Positions 22,130 to 33,000 of a DNA stretch of 64,000 bases are shown here, piece by piece; the stretch's first letter is position 1; the number at the start of each line of letters is the position of its first letter. The DNA is taken from contig OX291545.1 of NCBI GenBank assembly GCA_946406115.1, forward strand, positions 27,275,153 to 27,339,152, read 5' to 3'. The DNA is from Apoda limacodes (taxonomy: Eukaryota; Arthropoda; Insecta; Lepidoptera; Limacodidae). Made by a program: the position numbers and the translations under genes. The notes below the pieces were generated by a model. It was not told the origin of the DNA. It saw only the letters and a list, made by a program, of their open reading frames with translations, and did no database searches.

Positions 22130-22533
22130 TATATTAAGTAGGTATATATGTTATATAGGTAACACATTTAAAACTTGAAGACACTAATTACGCTCGCTTA
22201 TAGATGAGCTGTCCGCTCGTTAGCTACTTAAAAACAAAAATCAAAAATAATATATAAAATGACTATTACATCAAAAAAAACCTTAATAAATGATTTGGAC
22301 ATGTTTTTATAGTATCTTTTCAGGAAAAAAAAATATATATTTTTCCTCCTGTTTAAAATTGTATTTGTATGTTTTTCTTTCCTTAGTCATAACTAAAGAA
22401 GAAATGTAATGTTATCTAGTAGGTTTATAGGGGTTTAAAGTTGGAGATACAAAGGATAAAATAGCAACTTTTTAACTGTCTCGTATAAACGTATGTTATT
22501 TTCTGTGTAATAAAATTAACTTTTTTGTTTTAG

Positions 22534-22579
22534 AGAGGAGCTAGCTATGAAAATTGGTCTAACAGAAGCCAGAATACAG
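22534..22579 (+). CDS. al: aristaless, coding exon 2
   Basis: A 46-base exon giving the last base of R77 and then residues 78-92, EELAMKIGLTEARIQ, which is helix 2 and the start of helix 3 of the homeodomain (positions 31-46). Acceptor TTTTAG|A, donor CAG|GTAAGC. The exon keeps phase on both sides and matches the fly protein residue for residue as far as I recall it. Confidence 0.96.
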
Positions 22580-22985
22580 GTAAGCAAGAAAAAATAATCG
22601 ATGATTTTTTGTAATTACTAAATCTAATAACAGGAGACATTACGTCTATTTACTAAAATTGCCAAAATAAATCGAGACTTTTTTTTCTTTATTTGTGCTG
22701 TTAAACTTTATTTGTGCTGTTAAACTTCCTTCTCGACAAATTTTAGGATTAAAGGCCAAGGGCAGTAAGTACTATTTTAGGTTTTAACTAGAAAGTTTGC
22801 GAGTATATCAAAGTATGTAACATAAATGTCCATATCTTAAATTTTGTTTACCTTCAATTCAAGGTACCTTACACCTCAGTATTTAATATTTTAGTATTTG
22901 ATATCTCTACTTGTTTTTTGAGAAAAAGGGTCTTGACTGATTGGCCGTCGGGCGGACAACAATGTATAAGTAAAGTATACGATTT

Positions 22986-23290
22986 TTCTTTTTTTTTTTT
23001 TTTATACCACTAAGGTGGCAAACAAGCCTACGGTCCGCCTGATGGTAAGCGGTCACCGTAGCCTATGGACGCTTGCAACACCAGGGGCATCACTCGCGCG
23101 TTGCCGACCCTTCAGAAATCTAATAACTTCTTTTTCGAAGAACCTCATACTGTAGTCCTTAGAGAAAACCTTGGCAGGGAGCTCGTTCCACAACCCAAGG
23201 GTTCGCGGGAGGAAGTTTCTCTGAAACCGCACTGTACGCGACCATTTTGGTTCCAAAGTGTTTCTTATGAGGTTCGGATCCCTAAAAATT
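22986..23290 (-). mobile_element. LINE 3' end with polyA, inside aristaless intron 2
   Basis: The minus strand encodes a C-terminal segment (VRFQRNFLPRTLGLWNELPA, FSKDYSM, FLKGRQRA) over 23256-23053, then a short 3' UTR ending GGCAAACAAGCC reversed and a run of about 18 A (T run at 22986-23003). This is 5'-truncated non-LTR retrotransposition. The same segment recurs at 46890-47260. Confidence 0.85.
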
Positions 23291-23759
23291 ATACAACAAA
23301 CTATTCGTACAAATATTTGTACCGAAGTTCTGTATACAATCTCTGTTATTTGTGTAACCCAAAATTATCTGGACCTCCACAAACCAAAGATCTGTTTCCC
23401 AACGTGCAAGAATCCAATACTGTGACAGACCTGTAATCAGAACAAACCGATCCTCACTCCACACTATTTAACAGGTTACAACCATGGAGCTTATAAATTA
23501 ACTGTGCTCATGTAAGATAATACTAATAAAACTGTAACGTACCCGTGTCTGTACATTAAACATAGGTTCGAAAACAGGTGGGATATAATTATTTTGATAT
23601 TTTTCGAGTCTTACGCGGAAACAAACATTTATCTTTTTGGTTCTCGTAGATGTAGGTAGGTACTGTTTTAATTATCTAATATAAAAAAATAATAAGGGCC
23701 ATTTGGTCCTAATCCTAATAAAGCAATGCTTGTAGGAGAAACTTGCCCAATTCGTACTT

Positions 23760-23935
23760 GTTTCTAAATAATACCCTATTATTATTTCTGGACGGAGAAC
23801 AGCCGCAGCAGCGATACAAGTGAAAAAAGGAATCACTGGACAGCCATGTTACTTGCCCTGAATACCAAGTTGTATTAGAAAACTAACACCGAGGACCACC
23901 GTTTCCAGCAGTGGACGTCTTGCGACTGATATGAT
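23760..23935 (+). mobile_element. RTE-like LINE 3' tail fragment
   Basis: GGACAGCCATGTTACTTGCC and CCAGCAGTGGACGTCTTGCG followed by ACTGATATGATT resemble the short 3' tails of lepidopteran RTE-type LINEs. No ORF remains. Confidence 0.45.
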
Positions 23936-25429
23936 TAAACAAATACAAAAATTCGATTTCCATTTTGATTTTGATAAGGTATTCTTACTTTATTTGATCA
24001 AGTATGATTCACCGCACTTCCCTAAATGAAACAAATTTAAATGTACCTTATCCATTTTCACTGACTCAGTGTAATGAAATTTGATCCAGCGAGCTTTTAA
24101 TAATACAGAAACACTCGATGTAGGTTATTTACTGTTACTACGTTTCATTTTGTGAACAATCGATGCGACTGAATTGAATACAAACCATCGTGACGTGTCG
24201 TCATGGAATAGAGTAATTCGATGATGGTATATCGATTCTTTTAATAATACGACATAACACAGCAATTACTTTGCGGAAATGTATATTTACTATGAGAAGT
24301 ACTACATATTAATAACTCCATAATCCGTATGTAGTTCTTTTGTTGTACCTATATATTATTTACATTTTTATGTTTCTTGTTCTCAGATGCGAACAACATT
24401 TTCTTTTGCTTTTTGTCGTTTTAGTCGGGTTGCACAAAACCTGGAAAATACAATAAATTCAATGTAAGTAGGTATCTACATAATTGTTTTCCAGTTCAAA
24501 AAACAAAAACTATATTCTCGACTTCTCTTTACTTATTGTATGAGATCTTAAGGTGTCATAGCACAATAACATAGTAAAGTAAAGCCTAGGTGGGTAAAAA
24601 CATTAAGTAAATTTCAGCACGTCTTGTCATCTTGTCCTAATAATATTGGTTTTTAGTTTGTAATTAAATAGTCCTTTCAATCGTTAACACTTACAAAATT
24701 TCCCCTCTTAGGAATTTCCGTATAATTTTGTGTGCTGACGAGACCTATATGATGATAATGCCAAACTTTCGACGGAAATCATTTGTGACAAAAATGATCT
24801 TGATAAACAAACGGACAACAAAGTATGATTTTTTTTTTAAATACAGCAACCTAAAAATAGTTAAACAATATTCGGTGTTGTTTAAACAGACTTAAACGCC
24901 ACGAACTTTACAAAAAAAAATATGAAATAAACGCCAAAAAGTATTTAGTGAATATTCGGTACCGAAATATTACCAATAATAATTACTCAACATTCAACAA
25001 TGATTATTTTTCAAACCTTCAGGCATTCCTAAAATGAGGTCATCCACCATTTCTTGCATCATTACCAGCTGATTAAATCATACGCAATCGCAAGTGACTA
25101 AAATGACGCTTCCAAGAACCGAACCGGTAATCATATGCATTACCTACGCATCCAAAAAAAACGGTGAATCAACTTTTCGATTACACACAAATGGACGAGA
25201 TATTTATTGTACCTTACATAATTTATTTTATTGAATTAAAATACATTAAGCGGATAGAGAATTCAAATACACAATCATAGTTGAATGGTCGCGTGCGCAT
25301 AACAAGAATTTATGTTTAGTTTATACGTACTCGTAAATCCAATAAAACATTTAGTGCCTTAGCTAGAAAATAAAAAAAAGTATGTGATTGCGTGATGCGG
25401 GATTTCCATAAGAACACGCTCATAGAACA

Positions 25430-25565
25430 ATATTTAATTGCCATATTTCTATTTTAATGAATTATTAACAACATTTCGCTTGCAGTTCCGTTCCCGTCAA
25501 TGATTTATTATTATCACAATGGCTTTTATAATAGGTGTAGTAATTATCAGAACGTGATTGAGGCC
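25430..25565. promoter_or_regulatory. Candidate regulatory stretch in aristaless intron 2
   Basis: Repeat-free, with TTAATGAATTATTAAC, AATGATTTATTATTATCAC, GGCTTTTATAATAGG and GTAATTATC: several homeodomain/Hox-like cores and more GC between them than nearby. Speculative. Confidence 0.2.
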
Positions 25566-25889
25566 GTGAACGAAAGATAGTTGTTTATACTATTTTTTTC
25601 TATATAAACAAGCCATGATAAGAATGTCGTAATAAAACAATAATAGCACATTATATTTCCATATATATTGACTACTTGCAACTTATACAGAATTCATTAG
25701 AAGCATTTCTTTAGATGGTACCATATAGTTATTTGAATCAGTAACCTAAAAAAAATATTATTAAAAGCAAGATTTTATATTTAGTATACCATTATAAGAT
25801 GTATATTATAAAACGTCGTGTATTATACGTCCCTAAAATGTAGAGATATTAAAATGAACCAAAAAGTGTGTGGCAGACCGACACAGACA

Positions 25890-26160
25890 TACAATGTTTG
25901 ACTATATTCCCTGCGCTTACTTCGATTGTTGTCGTGGGATTCCTACGACAGCTCCTCGATATAGTAAATAAGTTTGCTACAGCTGTATCTACAGGCATTT
26001 GGTTTGAGTTATTCCTGCGGGGACTTTTAAATTTTCCGTGACAAAATGTGTGTTAATTCAGGGTATAAGCTAGCTTTATTCCAAATTGGTTCATTTGTTA
26101 TAGCGTGAAGAAATAACAAACATATCCACTAACTCACAAACTTTCGCATTATAAGTAGGA
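25890..26160 (-). mobile_element. Diverged Lep1-type Helitron in intron 2
   Basis: The right end, CAAACTTTCGCATTATAAGT followed by AGGA, is the family 5' end reversed. Internal GGAATAACTC, CTGTAGCAAACTT and GAGGAGCTGTCGTAGGAATC (all on the minus strand) keep the family order. The 3' end has decayed near 25900. Confidence 0.65.
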
Positions 26161-26882
26161 TTTTTTTGCACTTAAAACCAAAGTGATTGGAAAATTATGA
26201 CACGATCCCGTAGTTAAAAGTTCACCTCAATAAATTAAGGCAAATGGACAGACTCTTTCTTTTATCGTGAATAGCTGACCTATTAAAACCCAGCTGAAAG
26301 AGCCATACTTTGTAGAAAAAGACTTTTTTTTTTGAAAAAGACTTCAAAAAGATCATTAAAAAAAATAACCGTTTGCAATTTGCTTGTCGATGAACAAAAG
26401 AGGCGTGGTATTTGAAAATAAGCTAAGTGTCAAATAAACAAAAAAATTAGGAATTAAATAAAAAAATTGTTAGATTCTTGATCAACATTCATTTGTTTTT
26501 TCAAAAAAAGTGAATGGGCATCTGTTTGCTTATACATACGCCTATCGATAACACAAATAGCTGCCAAATGTAGCACCTTTCAAACGCAAACCATTGATCT
26601 CACTTTTTTGTTCTAAATTGTAAATCCCACGCCTAATAACTTGTTTGTCGGGTGTATTTCATAGTTGAAGCAAAAATCATCTTACCTAAGGATGGATTAG
26701 TTCATACAAACTTTAAGTTGATTTTACCTAATCCACAGACTATAATAAAAACCTAACCTAAACCACAGAATAACCTTACTTAAACTAAACCATAGCTTAG
26801 GCATAATGGAACTAAATATTTTTATTAGATTGTTTTATGTTTTTTTTAAACAACTTGACTTACTATACTATAACTATCTTAA

Positions 26883-27108
26883 TATATATAGATCTCGTGT
26901 CACAATGTTTGTCCTCAATGGACTCCTAAACTACTGAACCGATTTTGATCAAACTTCGTAAATATCTGTTATTTGATCCAACTTAAAAGATAGGATAGTT
27001 TTTATCTCGATATGTCAAGTGCGAGCCGGACTCGGGCACTATAGGTAAAAACCAACTTTCGCCGGGTACAGAGGGACGGCAGCGGAACAACGTTCGCCGG
27101 GACAGCTA
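26883..27108 (+). mobile_element. CTAGCTGACCCGGC-family element
   Basis: Begins GATCTCGTGTCACAATGTTT and ends AACGTTCGCCGGGACAGCTA, the reverse complement of the terminus found at 3597 and 4067. It includes CTCCTAAACTACTGAACCGA and a GTGCGAGCCGGACTCG core. Confidence 0.6.
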
Positions 27109-29332
27109 TACTACTATATATTACTAGAATTATATATATAACTATAACTATAAACAAGAACGTACCTATTGGAACTACATCATTTTTATAACTTTCTGTT
27201 CATTTGAGTTTCTGTGAGCCGGGCATTGGCTAGACGGATTTTGACTATATTTTATAATCAAAAGATACCGTTTTTATAACCCACAACACTAGTGTTGAGA
27301 AGATAGATATAATGTTAATATTAGCTTATTATATATTTTTATGCGCTTAAAGTAACTGGTTTACATTATCACCGACTTTCTTCAAAAAAAAAAATAATTA
27401 AGCGTTATTTTAGTCATCTGACCAGTACGAGCCCTCGGGTGTTCGCGTTGCCATTACCTTAATACGAGACTGTTAAGTTATTAACCACAGCACCTGGGCC
27501 GCACTCAGTACCTTTTCATGTCGACCGTACCTGCCGCATGCCACCACTATGTTTACCCGTAATTATAACATTTATACATTCGCCAACTTGGACCACGTAT
27601 GAAGTCATATTTTAATAATGGCCATTGTTAATAGAATTATCTCGTATTACAAATTATACTTTATGGCAACACAGCTAAGGTTGAAATCAATTTGCAAAAA
27701 AGTAGTATTTCTTGTTTCACACGCAGCATCCGCTAAAACGGCTTCGACATTTACAGAAATACGTTCGGTTTTTACACGACAGCATTTATCATAAGTGAAT
27801 TAATTTGAATTGCCATAAAATAGCAGTTTACATAATGACTACAATTTCTTATATTATCGTATGTCATAAATATTTAACGTCATAAATATTGCATGTAGTG
27901 ATATTGCGATATAATGCTTAATGGAAACTGATATTTTTAAATTGTTTTTGTAGTGTCAGAATAATAAAACAGAATGATGTGAGATATCGAAGTTTTGTTT
28001 ATCAAAATACCTAAAGAAAGACTACAATATTCTTTATTTTTGACAAGTTTTTTCTCGCGACTTCACTCGTGTAGGTTTCAAAACTAATTATTTTTTTATA
28101 TTTCTATCAAATATACCTGCATATACATCCCTACTTATATGAAAACATAATTACTTACACAGATAAATATATCAACACATATTGTAGGTAGCAGATCTGT
28201 GCTTGTGTTTCTTTTTATTGTTTCCTATATAAACGTAACCTTAGTATGTTCCTTCGTTTCAAAAGTTTTAATGAGTTGTGATTAATTGGTTTAATCTTTA
28301 TAAATCTCACCTTGAAACCAATAACTTTTTTGTTTAATAAACAGGTCATTAAAACAAAACCAAAATCAGATTAAGTGGCATTCGTGTTTTGACTAAATTC
28401 ATTCTCAATTCTACACCTACGCTTAGAATAGTTATTAGAAGGCTATTAAAAGTCATAACCAAGTATAATATATACCTACATAGGTTTTTGGCATTTAACA
28501 AATAAGCATATCTCCCGTATAAATTTTATATTTTTGATATAATGCAAATCAATGATATCAGCTAGACAATATTGGAATTTATTTTGAAAGCATAACAAGT
28601 TATTAATAATACTTACTCTAATAATATTTACTCTCAAATCGCTACTAGAAATCTCTAAGGCTAAATAAACAACAAATATTTATGAAAAAAGGTAAACTTG
28701 CAACCTTTGAGTGTAATATCTGAAAATGCAACCTGTAAATTTTTTTTTAATACGAACACTGCCGTGCTTAGATAAAATAGTATAAGCGATAAATTGAATA
28801 TTTCAAATTTTTGAGATACCTCAGTTAGAATAGCACTTCAAAATCTGGGCATAATAATTATTATAGCATAGATATAATACACATTATGCCACTTTTACTA
28901 TCGCCTAACAAACTTAAAAACAAACAGATCTCTGCAATGATTTATTTTATTTGGATATCTGCTTTAAATTTATTTTGTTACCATGTCAGAACGGTAAATT
29001 ATGTTGATATTTCTTACGAAACTGATTGTTGATAATAAATGACTTAATCTAACTTTTGATCAGTAATTACTAATTTAACATAAATTTAAATGAAATTATA
29101 GCTTTTGATTGAAATATTGGCAATTTTTTTCTCATTTCATTTTGTATTTTAATATAGCAAAACATATTTTAAAATATGTCGCGTATTTGTTAACGTCAAC
29201 AATTAGTCAAGATTATTTAAAATCTTAAAATACAACAGAATGCTAATTTGTTTAATACTTAAATATTAAACCTTGTGTTAGCAGTTTTTGACTACTTACG
29301 CTGCACCAGAAACATATTTGTTGTCTGTACAG

Positions 29333-29529
29333 GTATGGTTTCAAAACCGAAGAGCAAAGTGGCGCAAACAAGAAAAAGTTGGTCCTCAGGGGCATCCCTA
29401 CAATCCTTATTTGGGGGCTGGAGGGGGCGCGCCGCCACCTGCTGTGGTAGCGTCCATGCCTAACCCCTTCTCACAGCTGGGATTTGGATTCAGAAAGCCT
29501 TTTGACGCTAATGCTCTGGCTTCTTTTAG
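29333..29529 (+). CDS. al: aristaless, coding exon 3
   Basis: Encodes residues 93-157 and two bases of R158. It starts at homeodomain position 47 with [14 protein letters not shown], so W48, F49, Q50, N51 and R53 of the recognition helix are all present; Q50 fits Al/Arx-type P3 sites (TAAT-N3-ATTA). It continues with [13 protein letters not shown], a Gly/Pro-rich linker, then [11 protein letters not shown] and [12 protein letters not shown], both conserved in fly Al as I recall it. Acceptor CTGTACAG|G (phase 0), donor TTTTAG|GTAAGA (phase 2). Confidence 0.96.
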
Positions 29530-29738
29530 GTAAGAACTTTATTTACTTCAAATAAAAATTTATTTCCTGCTTAAGTACAGAAGACGTTTTAAGGCTACCA
29601 AAAAAATACACTGTGAAACTTATACTATTTATCAAACCATTACAAGACAATATTTCGATGTTCGATTATGCTGTGGAGATATTAACGGATTTTACTATGC
29701 ATACACAGTTAATATTATAGCCTATATTTTACGTCCAG
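29530..29738 (+). other. al: aristaless intron 3 (209 bp)
   Basis: GTAAGAAC donor, TTTTACGTCCAG acceptor. AT-rich, with no element seen. Confidence 0.93.
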
Positions 29739-30066
29739 GTACGCAGCAGGACCAGTCCTGAGCGCTCAATACCTCGGGACTCCGTTGCCACGCCCACCTC
29801 TCTTTAGTGCTCCCCTTTATACCTCCTCGCCTCCCTTTCACTCTCTTCTGGCTGGCCTTGCAGCCCCACCAAGACGATCCCCCGATCCACCTCCTGTGTC
29901 GCCTCCTATATCTCCTGGAAGCGAATCACCACCGACCTCTCAAACTACTGCCCCTGAGGTCGAAAGAAGAAGTTCCAGCATTGCAGCACTAAGGATGGCT
30001 GCGAGAGAGCACGAGTTGCGATTGGAGATGTTGCGACAACGACACCATACTGATCTAATTAGTTGA
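29739..30066 (+). CDS. al: aristaless, coding exon 4 with OAR motif and stop
   Basis: Completes R158 and encodes residues 159-266, stop TGA at 30064-30066. It starts YAAGPVLSAQYLG, runs through a Pro/Ser-rich segment (PLPRPPLFS, PPVSPPISPGSESPP) and ends with the OAR (aristaless) motif ERRSSSIAALRMAAREHELR and a short tail LEMLRQRHHTDLIS. The OAR motif is a C-terminal modulatory sequence shared by Al, Arx, Prx and Otp. The long His/Gln/Pro-rich insert of fly Al between exon 3 material and OAR is absent, which accounts for the shorter protein. Confidence 0.96.
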
Positions 30067-30311
30067 ACTTTAATTACATCAACTGCAGACCTTGTAGTAT
30101 GAAAAATCATTACGTCACTCCTGACGTCAAATATTAGGTATCAAACTGTGAGTTGGACTTTAATTACTAGATGTTTATGTCGTTCATGTAATTTGATTCC
30201 AATTGTCTCTAAAAGGTTGTATAACTTAAGTTGTATTTTAAATATAATCAAACGCTTTGAAGGTGAAATTTAATTAGTTGTGGTAAAAGCTTATATAGGT
30301 GTCCAAATAAA

Positions 30312-30604
30312 TCCATACTAATATTTTAAATGCGAAAGTAGGTCTGTCTGTTTGTGTATTACCTCTTAACGCTTAAACCGCGAAACGGATTTAGATGAAA
30401 TTTTTAATGGAGATAGTTTGATTGCCGTGAAATGACAAAGGTTAGTTTTTATCCCGAAAAATCAAAAGTTCCCGCGGGAATAACTATAACCGAGCTTAAA
30501 CGAACTATAGCTTGCTATAGCAAACTTCATTAGTATAATTAATGAGTTAACGTAAGAATCCCACGCCGATAACCAAATGTAGGGCAGGAGGAGCCGCTGG
30601 CAAA
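30312..30604 (+). mobile_element. Lep1-type Helitron, first of a pair
   Basis: Starts TCCATACTAATATTTTAAAT after an A and keeps GTAGGTCTGTCTGTTTGT, AACTATAACCGAGC and CCACGCCGATAACC up to GCCGCTGGCAAAA. The terminal GCTAG is replaced by unrelated AT sequence, so its 3' end is eroded or lost. Confidence 0.85.
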
Positions 30605-30626
30605 ATAATTCATTAATTACTAGCTA

Positions 30627-30945
30627 TCCTATTAATATTATAAATGCAAAAGTTTGGATGTTTGGTTATTTGTTACTCAATTACGCTTCAACCACTCGAT
30701 GGGTTGGGATGAAACTTAGCACACATATAGGTTAGGTCCTAGAATAGGACATAGGCTATTTTTCATCCTGAAGAATTCAAAAGTTTTGTTTTCGGAAACA
30801 ACTATAACCGAATTCGATGAACGAACCATAGCTGCAGATATAGCTTGCTATAACAAACTTCTTTTTAGTATAATCAAGGAGTTGCCATAAGAATCCTACG
30901 CCGATAACCATATTTAAGACGGGCGGAGCCGCTGGCAAAAGCTAG
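30627..30945 (+). mobile_element. Lep1-type Helitron, second of a pair
   Basis: TCCTATTAATATTATAAATG at the start, GCCGCTGGCAAAAGCTAG followed by T at the end, same orientation as the preceding copy and 22 bases after it. About 319 bp, no ORF. Confidence 0.88.
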
Positions 30946-31357
30946 TTTTGTATATTCGAAAGTAGTTTTCAAATTCGTTGTTCTCCAACATAAATCAGAA
31001 ATCTAAGCTACAACCAAGAGCAATAATTTGCTAATTATGTTGGATATTTTATTATATAATTATACCGCATTTGTATTCACCTTAAATAGAAGTAAATATT
31101 TGTTGTGTATGTAAATACGTATCCGTCCAGACATAGGCCTTATTGTTATTTATTGTAAGTGTAAGAGATTAGAAACTTAAGCTTTGTTTTTTATAAAGTG
31201 ATATTTTTAAAAAATAATATATAAAATGATAATTCTAAACAGAGAATAAAAGTGTAACCAGAGTGCTTTTTTTCGAATGCGTAGGTTACCTACTTGTATT
31301 GTAAAATGTATATTTACAGAATGTTCAATTAATGATTTCAAAATCGGAGGCAATAAA

Positions 31358-32325
31358 TGAATATAAACTTATAAAATATAAAATTGCTTACATCATTAGT
31401 TCATTTATTGCACCAAAGACAGAATATGAGCAATATGATGATGAGAATACAAAAAATGCACAATTCACAAATATTTTGCTTACAAAAAACTCGTCATAAA
31501 AAGACGATATGATTAGAATCATTGTGTATAAAATATAGATTATCAAATCTTAATGGTATTTTTATTTTGTTATATTTCTTAGCTTGTTACCTAATACGAG
31601 CTGACAAAACCGTCTAACCGCCAAATATGTAAGTACAGTATCAACACTCACTGTTTTTGAACGCTTTTGGTGTAGATAAGCTAATTGGTAATTCTTTATT
31701 TGTGGTTTACTTCACACTAGTTAGTGCTCGTGGCTTCACCAGTATTGGCTAAGTTTAAATACATATTCGCAATAGCCAAGGGTTACCGACGATATTAATC
31801 AAATAATTTTGACGGACTTGAATAAGGCTGCTGACTGTTGATACATAATTTTTGGCCTCATATACAGGTTTAATCGCTTGAAGTTCGTCTACATACCATT
31901 GCAACATTCAAAACTCCGAAATATGTTGAATAACTGAAGTGGCTGGCTCGCAATAGATTTTTATGGTGAAGTGGCAATGGACAGGTCGATGGCAAAAGAT
32001 GGCTCGAAAGTGAAGACAAGTTCATGAAATTAAACGTGAAACAGTCTTCTCTACTACGTGAATCTAATTAGGACCCAGGAAAGTATCTGGATGTTGACGA
32101 CTCAGACCGGATGGGTCGGATTTGATAAATCAAAAGGCTCTGTAGACAGTCAAAACTGGTTGTCAACGCGTGACTTTTGAAAGATTCTCAAGTAATTTTG
32201 ACCGTTTAGTGTCAATGCTTAAATGCATGGAATAAGGCTTCCCTAGACTGTCAAATACGTTTGGCAAGCATGAAATTGCTTGTTTAACAATTTTGACCGT
32301 CTCGGTAGCCTAAGAAACTTAATAT
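31358..32325. other. Intergenic; possible RTE-like trace near 31965-32040
   Basis: GTGAAGTGGCAATGGACAGG followed by TCGATGGC resembles a decayed form of the region in RTE-type LINEs that encodes KWAGHI-type text. Otherwise no gene or repeat recognised. Confidence 0.35.
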
Positions 32326-32329
32326 AATT

Positions 32330-32450
32330 GACAGCTTCTGTGGCTTAGTGGGTGGGTACCTGCATGCCTACTAATCCGAAGGCGTGGGTTAAATTCCCGC
32401 ACGTGACATTTATATTTGTGTTCGTCTTGAATCTACCCAGACCAAAGTTC
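32330..32450 (+). mobile_element. tRNA-derived SINE
   Basis: Head CTGTGGCTTAGTGGGTGGGT (A box), CCTACTAATCCGAAGGCGTG, then GGGTTAAATTCCCGCACGTG (B box), followed by ACATTTATATTTGTGTTCG. The order and the CGAAGGCGTGGGTT / CCCGCACGTGACA text match a tRNA-like SINE common in Lepidoptera. The body may extend to about 32650, where AGTAGCCCAGACTATGTATT stands before an A/TA-rich tail. It is not a functional tRNA gene. Confidence 0.75.
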
Positions 32451-32865
32451 GTATAGCGCACGCGTCGGCACGCAATTTAGTACCTGACTACGATTAGGGC
32501 TCCACCAGTTTACAAACTGTGTGGTGGACGAGTACCGCCAACCCGCGACGCTGCTAACCCGTTTTGCGCGAGTTGATCTACTTAGAGTGTTCTTAGTAGC
32601 CCAGACTATGTATTTAAAAAAAAAGTATATATATATATGTATTTGTATACATTGTCCGTTAACCATTTTTTAGTTTGGGACTGGACGGCGCTGCTATGTG
32701 ATTTGTCCGAAATTATTATGATTAAATTATTATTTATTATAATATAAATTTTTAATTACGACTATGATGTTGTACATAAAATAATTCCATTAATATATGA
32801 TCCGAAACTACGTATTTATATATTTTTATCAGTTTCTTAAATTGGTCGTTTTGTTTTTATTCCAA

Positions 32866-33000
32866 TCACAGATGAAACGGATAATTGTTTGGCCAGATAC
32901 CCAAGATATCCGGCCACTCCACAAACCGGATGCCGGAAATCCGGCTAAACATAGCGTTGCTGAACTGAACACACCAAAGCCGCCATGCCGGCGTTGATGC
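32866..33000 (+). repeat. GGATACCCGG family fragment
   Basis: ACGGATAATTGTTTGGCCAG, ATATCCGGCC, AACCGGATGCCGGAAATCCG and a GC-rich end. Related to 14250-14372 and 14540-14625. Confidence 0.45.

Larger units (their letters stand above)
21697..22533 (+). other. al: aristaless intron 1 (837 bp)
   Basis: Donor GTAAAAC, acceptor TTTTTTGTTTTAG. It contains the dispersed repeat at 21806-21902 and an internally deleted Lep1 Helitron at 21998-22129. It splits homeodomain codon 31. Confidence 0.9.
22580..29332 (+). other. al: aristaless intron 2 (6,753 bp)
   Basis: Runs from GTAAGCAAG to TTTGTTGTCTGTACAG. It separates homeodomain residues 46 and 47, a classic intron position in paired-like genes. It holds a LINE tail (22986-23290), an RTE-like tail (about 23760-23935), a reversed Lep1 copy (25890-26160) and a CTAGCTGACCCGGC-family element (26883-27108). 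The rest is AT-rich without coding signal. Confidence 0.9.
30067..31357 (+). other. al: Probable aristaless 3' UTR with candidate polyA signals
   Basis: AATAAA occurs at 30306-30311, 31245-31250 and 31352-31357. The second is followed by AGTGTAACCAGAGTGCTTTTTTTCG, which gives the GU/U-rich context expected downstream of a cleavage site. Which is used cannot be told from sequence. If the distal one is, two Helitrons lie in the UTR. Confidence 0.5.

Noticed and set aside
23065..23436. 123-codon plus-strand frame in aristaless intron 2
   Set aside because: Antisense of a LINE C-terminal segment whose real frame is on the minus strand.
29275..29463. Alternative frame overlapping aristaless exon 3
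   Set aside because: Shadow frame; the [14 protein letters not shown] frame is clearly the coding one and joins the neighbouring exons in phase.
32333..32406. Functional tRNA gene
   Set aside because: A- and B-boxes are present but the arms do not fold as a clean cloverleaf and the downstream tail matches a SINE.
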